A stretch of 64,000 bases of DNA. It comes from Tupaia tana. Taxonomy: Eukaryota; Chordata; Mammalia; Scandentia; Tupaiidae. The stretch lies in contig JAKSZU010000002.1 of assembly GCA_026018925.1 (NCBI GenBank), positions 54,392,337-54,456,336 on the forward strand. Reading direction: 5' to 3'. The notes under the pieces are model-generated. The model did not search any database, was not told the origin of the DNA, and saw only the letters and a program-made list of their open reading frames with translations. Shown here in pieces: positions 55,161 through 64,000 of this stretch (its first letter is position 1; the number at the start of each line of letters is the position of its first letter). The position numbers and the translations under genes were made by a program.

Positions 55161-55289
55161 ACCAAAAAATAGAAAGCCACTGTATAGTTATGAACTGTCT
55201 TGCTGAGTGAGGTTTTCAGAAGGAAACAACCTTGAAATCAGCAAAGTGAGGAAAAGATGTACATTACAGTAGGCTCATTAAATGACTTT

Positions 55290-55494
55290 TAAAATGTTAT
55301 CTATTTCTCTTTTGAGTGAGAGAGAGAGAGCATCCCCACAGGGTCTTGATGCCACCACAATCTACATCCAGCTTCAGCTTGCCCTGAGTCATGGGCACAA
55401 GCATGCCTAGTGCACTCAGAGAAGTCTCCAAATGGAGACCCAGAGCCTTCTCGAAGGTGTTGTATTTTGTTTGTGGCACCATCCAGCCCACTAT
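55290..55494 (-). mobile_element. Type B SINE
   Basis: Reverse landmarks: GCATCCCCACAGGGTCTTGA, CTACATCCAGCTTCAGC, CCTGAGTCATGGGCACAAGC, GAAGTCTCCAAATGGAGACCC, and GGCACCATCCAGCCC at the head. Confidence 0.75.
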
Positions 55495-55509
55495 TCATTA
55501 AAGGACTTT

Positions 55510-55780
55510 TTTTTTTTTTTTTTTTTTGGAGAGGTTTTCGCTATAGGGTGTGTACGCTTGCCAGACAGACAGAGAGGGACGTAGAGACAGAAAGTGAGAA
55601 ATCACCCCCCAGGGGGGATGGTCACACCATAATCCCTTCTCCTCCATTCTCCTCTCGGGATCTTGGGCACGCACGCACACGCGCCCGGTGTGAGTTTTAA
55701 GCCACCGGGTCCGGGACGCGAACCGCGGTCAACTACGTGGGAGTCCAGTGACATAGCCATTATGCTAACTGCTGGTTCCC
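55510..55780 (-). mobile_element. Long-form type A SINE, young
   Basis: The perfect duplication TCATTAAAGGACTTT at 55495-55509 and 55781-55795 brackets it. CpG-rich head (GTCCGGGACGCGAACCGCGG) retained. Confidence 0.95.
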
Positions 55781-55941
55781 TCATTAAAGGACTTTAAAGT
55801 CAGTTATTGTTTTGTGATATGAAGGACTGGCTGATTGCTGGCTCCCTCGGTGAAGCCTGAGAGAACAGACCCTTTCGAAAGTGGCGGTATGGGTCAAATA
55901 GTAACTGTGTGTTTGGTGCCTGTGTGGAGAATGAGTTTCTT

Positions 55942-56194
55942 TTCTTTTCTTTTTTCCTAAGAGATTGTTTGATGTGGGATATGTGTGCTTGCCAGAGAGA
56001 GACAGAGACAGATAGTGAGAGGGACAGTGAGAAATCACCCCCTGGGGGGGATGACCATGCCACAATCCACTCTCCTCCCAGGATTTTGGGCACAGGTGCC
56101 CGGCGTGATTTACAAGCCACCAGGTCTGAGATTTGAAACGCAGTTGCCTATGTGGGAGTCTAGTGACATAAGCGCTACACCATCTGTTGGCCCT
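55942..56194 (-). mobile_element. Long-form type A SINE, diverged
   Basis: CTTTTCTTTTTTCCTAAGAG tail side, body, and CCATCTGTTGGCCC at the head. GAGAATGAGTTTCT and GGGAACGAATTTCTG at the edges are a decayed duplication. Confidence 0.82.
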
Positions 56195-56494
56195 GGGAAC
56201 GAATTTCTGAACACAGGCATTGGAGTCACAAATGAGAGATGGCAGTTGGTAACTTTAGATTGTCGCTATGTACAGAGCAGTGGAAAAAATAAGGAGGTCA
56301 GTTACGCACAGAAACAAAATAGCCTAATTACTCTCTGCCCACAGTAAAGCCTTCCTAGTGTTCTCTCCAACTGCAAAGAAAACCTATGACTGGCACATTT
56401 TTGCCCATTGAATTTGTAAAGGTGCAGAGTTAGCATTTTCATAAAAATTATCTTCGAAACTCATGAGGAATGCTCTTGGACCTCCCATACTGTC
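56195..56494. other. Non-genic stretch
   Basis: Nothing recognised. Confidence 0.3.
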
Positions 56495-56885
56495 ATGTAG
56501 TGAAATGTGTCGTCCTCCCACCCCCCAATTTGTATGTCGAAGTCCTAACCTCCAGTACCTGATAAGGTAACTATATTTGTAAGTATAATCTTTAAATATG
56601 TAGTTAATTTAATGAGGTCATTAGAAAGATCTTTAAGTCAGTAAGATTCGTATCCTTAAAAGAAGAGAAATTGGGACAGAGACATAAATAGAGAAAACGC
56701 TCTGCAAATACACAAGGAAAAGATCATTTGGTGCAGGCCAAGTAGAGAAGATGCAGAAGGTATCAGCCTGTCGGTGACATGATCTGGATTAACCTTTAGA
56801 ATTGTGAGAAAATATATTTCTCCTGTTTAAGCCACCAAGATTGTGTCACTTTGTTATGGTAGCCCTAGCCAACTGGCAGAGTCTG
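56495..56885 (+). repeat. MLT1/MaLR-type solo LTR
   Basis: The order CCCCCCAATTTGTATGTCGA, AGTCCTAACCTCCAGTACC, TTTAATGAGGTCATTAGAAAG, TTAAAAGAAGAGAAATTGGG, AACCTTTAGAATTGTGAGAA, TTTAAGCCACCAAGATTGTG and TTGTTATGGTAGCCCTAGCC is that of MLT-type LTRs. No coding remains. Confidence 0.75.
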
Positions 56886-57289
56886 CACTTTACAATCTAA
56901 GCAACTCAGTATCACTGGTCATTTGAGGACATACAAGAGTATGGAAAAGAAGTCCCAGGATAAAGAAATAGAATAGCTGACCTCAGAGCAAACCAATAAT
57001 TCCAGAAACAGAAGAGAACATTAAAAATAATGATTAATCACAGAGACTCAAAGGACTTTTACACTGAAGACTGTTTTAAAGCTCAGAAAGTATGAAAAAT
57101 GTTCAGCTCCTCAAATTCATCAAATGAGTACCAAAAATCACCAGGACAAGCTGTTGGCCCATAAGTGGAATGTGACCTGTAGATGGATTTTGTGCGTACA
57201 ATGTTCCACAATTTTTAGCTGTGAATGAGTTTCAGTTAGATGTACATCCTCCATAGTTCTCATGTTTCTACTCCCAAAGCGTCGCTCAC
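56886..57289. other. Non-genic stretch
   Basis: Nothing recognised. Confidence 0.3.
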
Positions 57290-57455
57290 TTGTACTGTCT
57301 GGGCCTTCCAGGATCCTACGAGCTAGAGGGCAGTGAGAAGAGGTTGGCAGTGCGATGAGACCCTTTCAAGTATGCTTCTCTCTCTCTCTCCCTCTAGTGC
57401 GTGTGCCTGGGCTCTCTATCATGAATGAAAATAAACTTTAAAAAATATCCACTCC
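57290..57455 (+). mobile_element. Possible type B-like SINE 3' end
   Basis: A CT run (57378-57400) followed by ATCATGAATGAAAATAAACTT matches the type B end; the head is not clear. Confidence 0.4.
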
Positions 57456-57458
57456 CCA

Positions 57459-57730
57459 GGGACCAGCAGTTAGTGTAATGGCTATGTTGCTGGACTCCCA
57501 TGTAGTTGACCGCGGTTCAGGTCTTGGACCTGGTGACTTAAAACTCACGCAGGGCGCGTGTGCGTGCGTGCCCAAGATCCCAAGAGGAAAATGGAGGATA
57601 AGGGATTGTGGCGTGGCCATCTCCCCTGGGGGGTGATTTCTCGCTTTCTGTGTCTCTGTCTCTCTCTGTCTTTCTGGTGAGCACACGTGCCCTATAGCAA
57701 AAACCTCTCCAAAAAAAAAAGAAAAAAAAT
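57459..57730 (+). mobile_element. Long-form type A SINE
   Basis: Head GGGACCAGCAGTTAGTGTAATGG, box B-like GGTTCAGGTCT, CpG-rich body, end CCTATAGCAAAAACCTCTCC and A-tail. Confidence 0.92.
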
Positions 57731-58440
57731 CAACCCCTTCAAAAAAAAATCCCGTGATATGGACCTTGGAGTTATTTGGATTTTAAGCCTTGTAGTAGAG
57801 GGAGATCGTTTATAAATATGGATGAAAATTCTGAATACAATATTATTATATCTGATCTAAGTCCAAATGAAAGAATAATTTATTACATTAGTCAAAGTAT
57901 ACTGAGAAATGTAAAATTATTGCTGGACACAAAATGAACATTTAGTAACTGCTTGTTGAATGAATAAAGTCACTTTTCTAAGTTGAAAATGGAAGAACTA
58001 AGTCTACAACTCAATTATTATCCACTGCTCTTTTGCTGTATTTCTTACTGGAAACAAAAATAGTATCTTACTGGTAGATTTTCTGTGCCATGGAGCTTCC
58101 CAGTGAACTTCTAACATGTGTCAAAATTAATGTGGGCAGTGACTGAGACACAAATAGCTTTAAATAGATGCTATAATACAGGTAAAATCTAGCTACATTT
58201 AAGAAGGACACGCTTGGGCAGAGTTCATGTAGTGGCAGAATGGTTAGCAATAAATTTAAAAAAATATAAAATCAAACATGATTGAAAATAAAAAATAGCA
58301 AATGGTTAATTTAATTTTTTTAAAAGTATTTTACTTTAAAAAAGCTTTAAGATTGTTAAGAGAATAAAGAAAGATGAAAAGGTATAAAAGAAAAATGAGT
58401 TTAACATGCTATCTTTTGGATAAGATAAAAGGAAATATGT
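57731..58440. other. AT-rich non-genic stretch
   Basis: Nothing recognised. Confidence 0.35.
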
Positions 58441-58480
58441 GTATGTGTGTGTGTGTATATATATATGTATATATATAATT
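58441..58480. repeat. (GT)n/(TA)n microsatellite
   Basis: GTGTATGTGTGTGTGTGTAT then a TA run; simple repeat. Confidence 0.85.
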
Positions 58481-58611
58481 TTTTTTTTTAAAGAGGCAGG
58501 AAGAATAAACCAGAAACCAGTGAAATTTATTAAGACCTGCAGGATGTAGGTATGAGAACAGGGTGGAATAATGGAACTTTTCTTTGAATAAAATTATATG
58601 CAGTTTTGACT

Positions 58612-58853
58612 TTATTGTAGGTTGTGTGCACTTGCCAGAGAAAGACAAAGACAGAAAGATAAAGTGAGAAATCACCCCCCTTGGGGGAAATGGTCACAAT
58701 GCAATCTCTTCTCCTCCAATCTCCTCTCTGGATTTTGGGCACACACACACATGCTCCCAGAATGATTTTCATGTCTCTAGATCCTGAACTTGAACCATGC
58801 CGTAGTTGGCCATGTGAGATCCAGCACCTTAACCTCCACACCACCTGTCGGCC
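58612..58853 (-). mobile_element. Long-form type A SINE, diverged
   Basis: TTGTAGGTTGTGTGCACTTGCC, body with CCCCCCTTGGGGG, and head complement CACCTGTCGGCCCC. Confidence 0.8.
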
Positions 58854-58919
58854 CCAGTATGTTATTTTAAAATTATTATTATTTCTTTTATTCATGCCTA
58901 GCCAAGTATCTATTTTTCC

Positions 58920-59230
58920 ATTTATTGTTATTTATTTTATTTGTATGCAGAACAAAAGAGAGAGAGAGAGAGAAGCACCCTTGGCAAAGTCTTGTCTTGC
59001 TGGGGCCTCTTTTCATTGACCTTCAGTGCATTTTTGTCTCTCTCCTTTTCTTCCTATTTGTTATTGCCTAGAAGATGGATATAATGGCTAGAACTCCAAT
59101 TCGCCTTGGACGCATGAGGTTGTAGACCACACTGGCATCTGGAAGGAGATGGGGTCACTGGGTACAGTGGAACTTGGGCATCAGCGTGGGATCAGAGTTT
59201 TAGATCTCTTGTTACATGCAGAAGCCACGT
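58920..59230 (-). mobile_element. Possible type B-like SINE relic
   Basis: A GA run (58953-58972) followed by AGCACCCTTGGCAAAGTCTT and TTATTGTTATTTATTTTATT upstream is type B-like; the rest is unclear. Confidence 0.35.
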
Positions 59231-59239
59231 CATCATTTA

Positions 59240-59410
59240 GTTATTAGTTGTCAATATTATTAAGATTTTCTATTAAATGCAAGTCCTCATTTATACTATC
59301 TTGGAGTTATGAAGACTGAATTTGGTAATACATGTGAAGTGCTTAGTACCATTCTAGGTTTGATGAACATTTAGCTATTATTGTATCCGTGTGGTATAAA
59401 GAAGGAGTGT
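59240..59410 (+). repeat. MIR SINE 3' part
   Basis: TTTGGTAATACATGTGAAGTGC-TTAGTACC and TTTAGCTATTATTGTATC follow the 3' part of MIR. Confidence 0.55.
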
Positions 59411-59704
59411 ACTTTTCCACTGACCTAGAAATAAGGTAGGTGTTTTCCTTTCTTTTGTAATTATCTTTTAAAATACTCCTTTTCAGTTCAGAGAATATGA
59501 ACCAACTCAGAATTCTTTGAATATTTGTCTATTTAAACATAATTCCTTGCAAGGGTTATTAAATCAACTCTATTTCTGAAATGGAGATAGTAAGAAGATT
59601 TCTTAAACTAGTGTATAGTGAGTAATTGCTGTACTGAGTTGGATGATCTGTAAAGTTATGAAAGCGATTTTCTATCAAATATGCTAAACATAGAAGAAGT
59701 ATTT

Positions 59705-59985
59705 TGGTGTCAACTCCGTAGAGTGATGGTTAAGGGAGCCAGATCTCACATGGTTGACCATGGTTCAAATTTTGGCCCCGGTGGCTTGAAAAACACACTG
59801 GCACATGTGGATGCATGTCCCAGATACCAACAGTATGATGAAATAGAAATGTGGTTACAGCAAGAACAAATTTTGGTGGGGGGTTCTCCCCCTTCTCTCT
59901 GTCTCTCTCTTACAAGCACACATGCTCTCTGGCAACTAAAAAGTATTATATATAGTTTTTCAATAAATAAAAAAATACAAATGAG
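59705..59985 (+). mobile_element. Long-form type A SINE, diverged
   Basis: Head TTTTGGTGTCAACTCCGTAG..GGTTAAGGGAGCC, box B-like GGTTCAAATTT, body and CAATAAATAAAAAAATAC tail. Confidence 0.65.
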
Positions 59986-60519
59986 TAGCAGTGTGTGCAA
60001 AACATGGGCAAAATGAACAAATAATGTCATATATAAAATAGAAAATTCTATATTTATTTTGCTATAAAGTGGTGAGTCAATATATATGAATATATCAATA
60101 TACATGCTTAACTTGAAGTATGACTAGCTTGGTTGAATTCCAAAGCCAGAATATTCTCATTTAAAAAGCCCATTTAATATTTCTTGATCATAAGGAGCAG
60201 TGGAAGTTTCTTACTTAACTTATGATCTATAGTAAGATGCTACCAATATCTGGAAATAATGTATCTCAGAGAGTAATTTTTCTTTTTTTCATGCACCTCT
60301 TCAGGCTGCCTGTGTGAATAGGAATCTATTTTTATATATGAATGGGTGTTATGTGACTGGAAAACTGAACACCTGACTGGTGGTAAAGCAGGATTCCTCC
60401 TGAGTCTCCAACACTTTTTTATTCTAGTCTTTGTAACATGGGGATATCATAACGCTTTTTAAGCCCAGGATGTTAAAAATCCATTTTGTAGCATATAACA
60501 AATTCACTTTTATTTAATT
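59986..60519. other. Non-genic stretch
   Basis: Nothing recognised. Confidence 0.3.
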
Positions 60520-60669
60520 TCAGTTATTCATTCATTTATTTTAATTTGACTAGAGAGAGACACAGAGAGAGAGAAACTGGGAAAAGAAGCCAACACATGT
60601 GGGACTTGAACCTTGGTGGGCCATATGGGAGTGTCCAGTGCCTTAACCACCACACCATCTGCTGGCCCC
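60520..60669 (-). mobile_element. Short-form type A SINE
   Basis: Reverse order of ATTTATTTTAATTTGACTAG, GAGAGAGACACAGAGAGAG, and head complement CACCATCTGCTGGCCCCC. Confidence 0.82.
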
Positions 60670-60737
60670 CAAATTTGCTTTTGCATGTAATGTGAAGAGA
60701 AGTTTAAAGAACATCTGGAAAGACAAGTAGAAAATAT

Positions 60738-60797
60738 TCAGTATAGGAACTGAGGCTCAGAGAGGTTAGGCTCTTTGTTAGAAGTCACACTGTTAGT
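60738..60797 (-). repeat. MIR fragment next to the L1 piece
   Basis: AACTGAGGCTCAGAGAGGTTAG then GAAGTCACACTGTTAGT is the reverse complement of MIR core text. It stops where the L1 homology begins. Confidence 0.65.
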
Positions 60798-61322
60798 TTC
60801 CATGTGTTCGTGTTTTTTTCGGGGTTGTTTCTTGAAATTAATCTTGAGTTTAATTCCATCATGGTCAGAGAAGATGCTGGATACAATTTCTATGCCTTTG
60901 AATCTGTAAAGCCTTGATTTGTGTCTTAACATATGATCTATCTTTGAAAAGGTTCCATGTTGAGGTGAGAAAAATGTATATGATGTGGATGTAGGGTGGA
61001 AAGTTCTATAGATATCTATCAAGCCCATTCGATTTATAGTATCATTTAAGTCCTGTATCTCTCTATTTATTTTCTGTCTAGAAGATCTGTCTATAGGAGA
61101 TAATGGGGTGTTGAGATCTCCAACAATTATAGTATTTCTCCCTATCTCTCCTTTTAGCTCCAGCAGTCTTTCCTTCACATATTTAGGTGCACCTGAGTTG
61201 GATGCATAGATATTTATAAGGGTTATGTCTTCTTGCTGGATTACCCCATTTACTATTATATAATGCCCTTCTTTGTCTCTTCTTACAGTCTTTGTCTTTA
61301 AATCTATTTTGTCTGAGATCAA
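60738..61322 (-). pseudogene. L1 ORF2 endonuclease domain fragment
   Basis: This continues the apurinic/apyrimidinic-type endonuclease after the frameshift. Motifs: INIYASN, VGDLNTPLS (catalytic D and N), IDIYRTFHP, YTFFSPQHGTFSKIDHML and the final SDHDGIKL (catalytic D/H). A second frame slip in a 7-base A-run (T-run, 60813-60819) ends the L1 match shortly before 60793, and the last residues of the frame come from the MIR flank. Endonuclease residues look intact, but no reverse transcriptase exists, so the copy is dead. Confidence 0.85.
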
Positions 61323-61863
61323 TATCGCTACTCCAGCCTTTTTTGATTTCCATTTGCATGGAATATCTTTTTCCAGTCCTTTACTTTTAGTCTATGTATA
61401 TCTTTATCCATAAGGTGAGTTTCTTGTAAGCAACAGATAGAGGGTTTCTGTTTTCTTATCCATTCAGCCAGTCTATGTCTCTTAACCGGAGAATTTAATC
61501 CATTGACATTCAATGTAATTATCAATATTTCTGTACCTGATCGTATCATTGCATAAGCCATTTTCTTGGTTGCTTTTTGTTCTCGTATAACTGTCTGTCT
61601 GATTTTTGAGTTTTCCTGGTATAGTACTCCCTTCAGAACCTCTTGAAGAGCTGGTCTGGAGTTGGTAAATTCCTTCAAATTTTGTTTATTAGAGAATGTT
61701 TTTATCTTTTTTTCCCATATGAAAGATAATTTTACCGGGTATAGTATTCTTGGTTGAAATTGTTTTTCACTCAACACTCTGACTATGCTTCCCATTCTTT
61801 CCTTGCCTGAATTGTTTCCGCCGAGAGATCCGAGAGATCCGATGTTAGCCTTACGGGGTGACA
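60793..61863 (-). mobile_element. LINE-1 internal fragment, both ends missing
   Basis: This 1.07-kb piece covers the end of ORF1, the inter-ORF region and the first part of ORF2. It lacks the 5' UTR, most of ORF1, the reverse transcriptase and the 3' UTR with poly-A. Frames are nearly intact, so it is much younger than the L1 ends at 645 and 20270. Its high-coordinate end abuts a truncated SINE in the opposite orientation. Confidence 0.9.
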
Positions 61864-61864
61864 T
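61328..61864 (-). pseudogene. L1 ORF1 C-terminal domain running in frame into ORF2 N-terminus
   Basis: One open frame of 178 codons. Residues about 36-85 are the ORF1p C-terminal domain (FQPRILYPVKLSF, then RPALQEVLKGVL). After roughly 25 unassigned residues the same frame enters ORF2p with LNVNGLNSPVKRHRLAEW and CCLQETHL, which carry the first endonuclease residues (N and E). In most L1s a stop and a short spacer separate the ORFs. The frame ends at 61328 through a one-base change in an A-run (T-run on the + strand). ORF1p binds L1 RNA; ORF2p nicks target DNA. Confidence 0.8.
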
Positions 61865-61869
61865 TTGTA

Positions 61870-62044
61870 AGTAACTTGGCGTGCGTCCTCAAGATCCCGA
61901 GAGGAGAATGGAGGAGAAGGGATTGCAGCATGGCCATCCCCCCCGGGGGATGATTTCTCGCTTTCTGTGTCTCTGTCTCTCTCTGCGTTTCTGGCGAGCG
62001 CACGCACCATATAGCAAAAATCTCTCAAAAAAAAAAAAAAAAAA
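61870..62044 (+). mobile_element. Type A SINE lacking its head, joined to the L1 piece
   Basis: Only the body remains, from about GGCGTGCGTCCTCAAGATCC through CCCCCCCGGGGG and GGCGAGCGCACGCACC to CATATAGCAAAAATCTCTC and an A-tail (62027-62044). It starts within a few bases of the L1 5' break, in the opposite orientation. Confidence 0.88.
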
Positions 62045-62775
62045 GAAATAATGGAAGACCAACTTTCGTATCTCAAAAAATGGTTTTAAATTGTCTAAAA
62101 ATAAATATTTTTGAAAGAGAGTTAAGTCACAAGTCAGAGGATTTCTTTCCTCTTGATGAGGATTAGTCATTGTCATTTATAAATACACTATTTAGTAAAA
62201 CTGAGATGAACGTATTGTCATTTGGATAGTTAAATATCAATCTAATGTTTATAAGCTTCCAACAGATATAAAGAAATTTTCCTTAAGCTCCATGGGTCAT
62301 AGTCTATAAATATGAGAATATAATCATGGCTCTATTGTGGTGTATTATAAATTTTATTTTAATTAATTGAATGATTGCAGATACAGAGAATGGTTTCATT
62401 GGGTACTTTTCTTAGAAACTTAATCATTTAACCTCTCAAATAGGATGATCTGTTTTCTATAAACTTGAGTAAATTCCCAAAGTTTATAGTTCACACTTAA
62501 TTTTTGTTAATGAGTTGATTAGTACAAACAGAGATAAAATATAGAAACAATATAATTTCAAGTGTGAAAACCAATTATTTAGTTTATGACAAAAATTTTA
62601 ATCAAGTAAACATTAAATTCTATATGCTAGTCAACAGATTGACTTGGAATCAGTTTGACAAAGGATGAGAATAACTTTAGAAAAGATCTGTGAAACACTA
62701 GACATTTCTGTAATCTTCTATTTTATTCACAGAGTTTGGCCCAGGCGTATTTTTTTGTTTTGTTTTATTATTATT
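62045..62775. other. AT-rich non-genic stretch
   Basis: No gene or recognised repeat. Confidence 0.35.
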
Positions 62776-62777
62776 AT

Positions 62778-63014
62778 TTAGAGTTTTTTTTCCTTGCCAG
62801 AGAGAGAGACAAAAAAAACGAGATGGAAAATGAGAAATCACTCTTTGGGGAGGTGACCACACTGCAAACCCTTCTCCTACATTCTCCCCCTGGGATCTTG
62901 GACATACATGCACATGCACCTGGCATGATTTTCAAGTCACCAGGTCCGGGACTCGAACTGTGGTTGTCCATGTGGGAGTCAAGTGACATAATTGCTACGC
63001 CATCTACTGGTCCC
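62778..63014 (-). mobile_element. Long-form type A SINE, diverged
   Basis: TTAGAGTTTTTTTTCCTTGCC, body with a decayed palindrome, and head complement CATCTACTGGTCCC. Confidence 0.78.
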
Positions 63015-63269
63015 AGTGAATTCAAGGATATTGACTAATGTTGACTCCAACCATGATTTGAGATCAAGTGCTAATTTATATTTCCATTTTAAATGTTTCC
63101 AAGAGGTAAATTATAGTAAGAATTTGAGCAGAGAGACATTTCAAAAAAATATTATACAGAATATTATGTTGTATCTTAGCATTTTTAGATTGGATGATTA
63201 TTTTCCTGGGCAAAGAATATTGATGCCTATTTAAATTTATCAAGTACTAAGAACCTGCATAAAACAGCA

Positions 63270-63455
63270 CTTAATATACACACTTGGGCATTGGTTTGTC
63301 TGTTTTCAAATCCTGGCTCTACTACTCACTAGCAGTGTAATCTAAAATCAGAATAATGATAGTATTTGCTCTGTAGGGTTGTGTGAAGAATGAGTGAGTT
63401 AGTAGAAGCTCTTAGAACAATGCCTGTTACGTAATAGGCCTTCAAGAGCTTCCAC
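63270..63455 (+). repeat. MIR SINE
   Basis: CAAATCCTGGCTCTACTACTC, ACTAGCAGTGTAATC, TTTGCTCTGTAGGGTTGTGTG, AAGAATGAGTGAGTTAGTAG and CTTAGAACAATGCCTGTTAC follow MIR consensus order well. Confidence 0.85.
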
Positions 63456-63679
63456 AATTACATGATCTGAGTTAAAGGCACTCCATTTCCAATCCTCCGG
63501 TCTGGCCATATTTATAATTGGCATGCCAGTCTTTTACTTAGGTGTTTACACGCTATCTTTAGTAAAAAAGTTTTTACAAAAGCTTATGTAACATTTCATG
63601 TAGCTATTATCTTCAGAATAAAAGAATAGAGACATTGAAAGGGCTTTGAAAAAGTGGATGTAAGGGGAAAGAAATGAGA

Positions 63680-63830
63680 CTATCATCTTGCAGCTAGAAA
63701 ACCTGTGTTTTATTCTGAGTCTGGCCAGTACTTAACTGTCTCATCTTTGGCGACATCAGTAAATCTCTTGAATCTCTTAGCTATGAAATGGACATAATAC
63801 TCTTGAGATAATATGTATGCTCACACTCAA
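63680..63830 (+). repeat. MIR SINE fragment
   Basis: GCAGCTAGAAAACCTGTGTT, TATTCTGAGTCTGGCCAGTAC, TTAGCTATGAAATGGACATAA: MIR-like, + strand. Confidence 0.6.
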
Positions 63831-64000
63831 TGTGTTCATATCCTTAAAGACCATTTAAATCCACGTATTGCCTCTAGAAAGTACCTGGAAGCCTTTCTTC
63901 CCTTTTGGACTTTGGGATGCCTAGAGAATAGCCAGCTTACTACATTCCTATCCTTTTGGTCATATGAGTTGAGAACTAGGAAAATAGCTGAGAGGAGGAG
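63831..64000. other. Window end, non-genic
   Basis: Nothing recognised. Confidence 0.3.

Noticed and set aside
56495-56885. An endogenous retrovirus with genes
   Set aside because: Only LTR text is present here and at the other LTR-like sites; no gag, pol or env homology was seen.
60793-62044. An active LINE-1
   Set aside because: It lacks the 5' UTR, most of ORF1, the reverse transcriptase, the 3' UTR and the tail, and has at least two frame slips.

Overview
This window is mammalian nuclear DNA: gene-poor, AT-rich, with introns and dense interspersed repeats. Nothing bacterial, viral or organellar was seen. The most likely source is a colugo (Dermoptera), but this is inference. The commonest repeat is a tRNA-headed SINE in many fresh-looking copies. 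One composite SINE carries a 7SL-derived (Alu-like) body, which restricts the host to primates, rodents, lagomorphs, tree shrews or colugos, and no Alu, B1/B2 or ID swarm is present.

The only intact protein-coding gene I can support is an RFPL4B-like gene (Ret finger protein-like 4B) at 5625-6440 on the + strand. It encodes 271 residues in one coding exon, with a complete C3HC4 RING finger followed by PRY and SPRY. A TATA-containing promoter with a good donor (3100-3213) and a possible second non-coding exon (5223-5358) lie upstream and suggest a spliced 5' UTR. The rest looks like a gene desert, which fits the position of human RFPL4B between LAMA4 and MARCKS on chromosome 6.

The other gene-like items are dead copies: a full-length processed pseudogene of STIP1 (HOP) at 18013-19899, an unidentified processed-gene-like tail at 29820-30265, and a LINE-1 fragment at 60793-61863 (- strand) that keeps the end of ORF1 and the endonuclease part of ORF2.

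The repeats fall into layers. (1) Ancient mammalian: MIR, L2, MER5-type hAT elements, an L1 3' end, MLT1-type LTRs and mariner-like palindromes. (2) An intermediate tRNA-derived SINE, here called type B, one copy of which grew into a 39-bp minisatellite. (3) A young tRNA-derived SINE, here called type A, in a long form (about 260-300 bp) and a short form (about 150-180 bp), often with target-site duplications of 12-18 bp and A-tails up to 56 bp. These names are local to this answer. Several nested insertions give relative ages.

I did not find a new enzymatic or defence system. The most informative material is the architecture and apparent youth of the type A SINE, the chimeric L1/SINE junction near 61.86 kb, the composite tRNA/7SL SINE near 38.3 kb, and the RFPL4B promoter. 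Family names for repeats come from remembered consensus sequences, not a database search.
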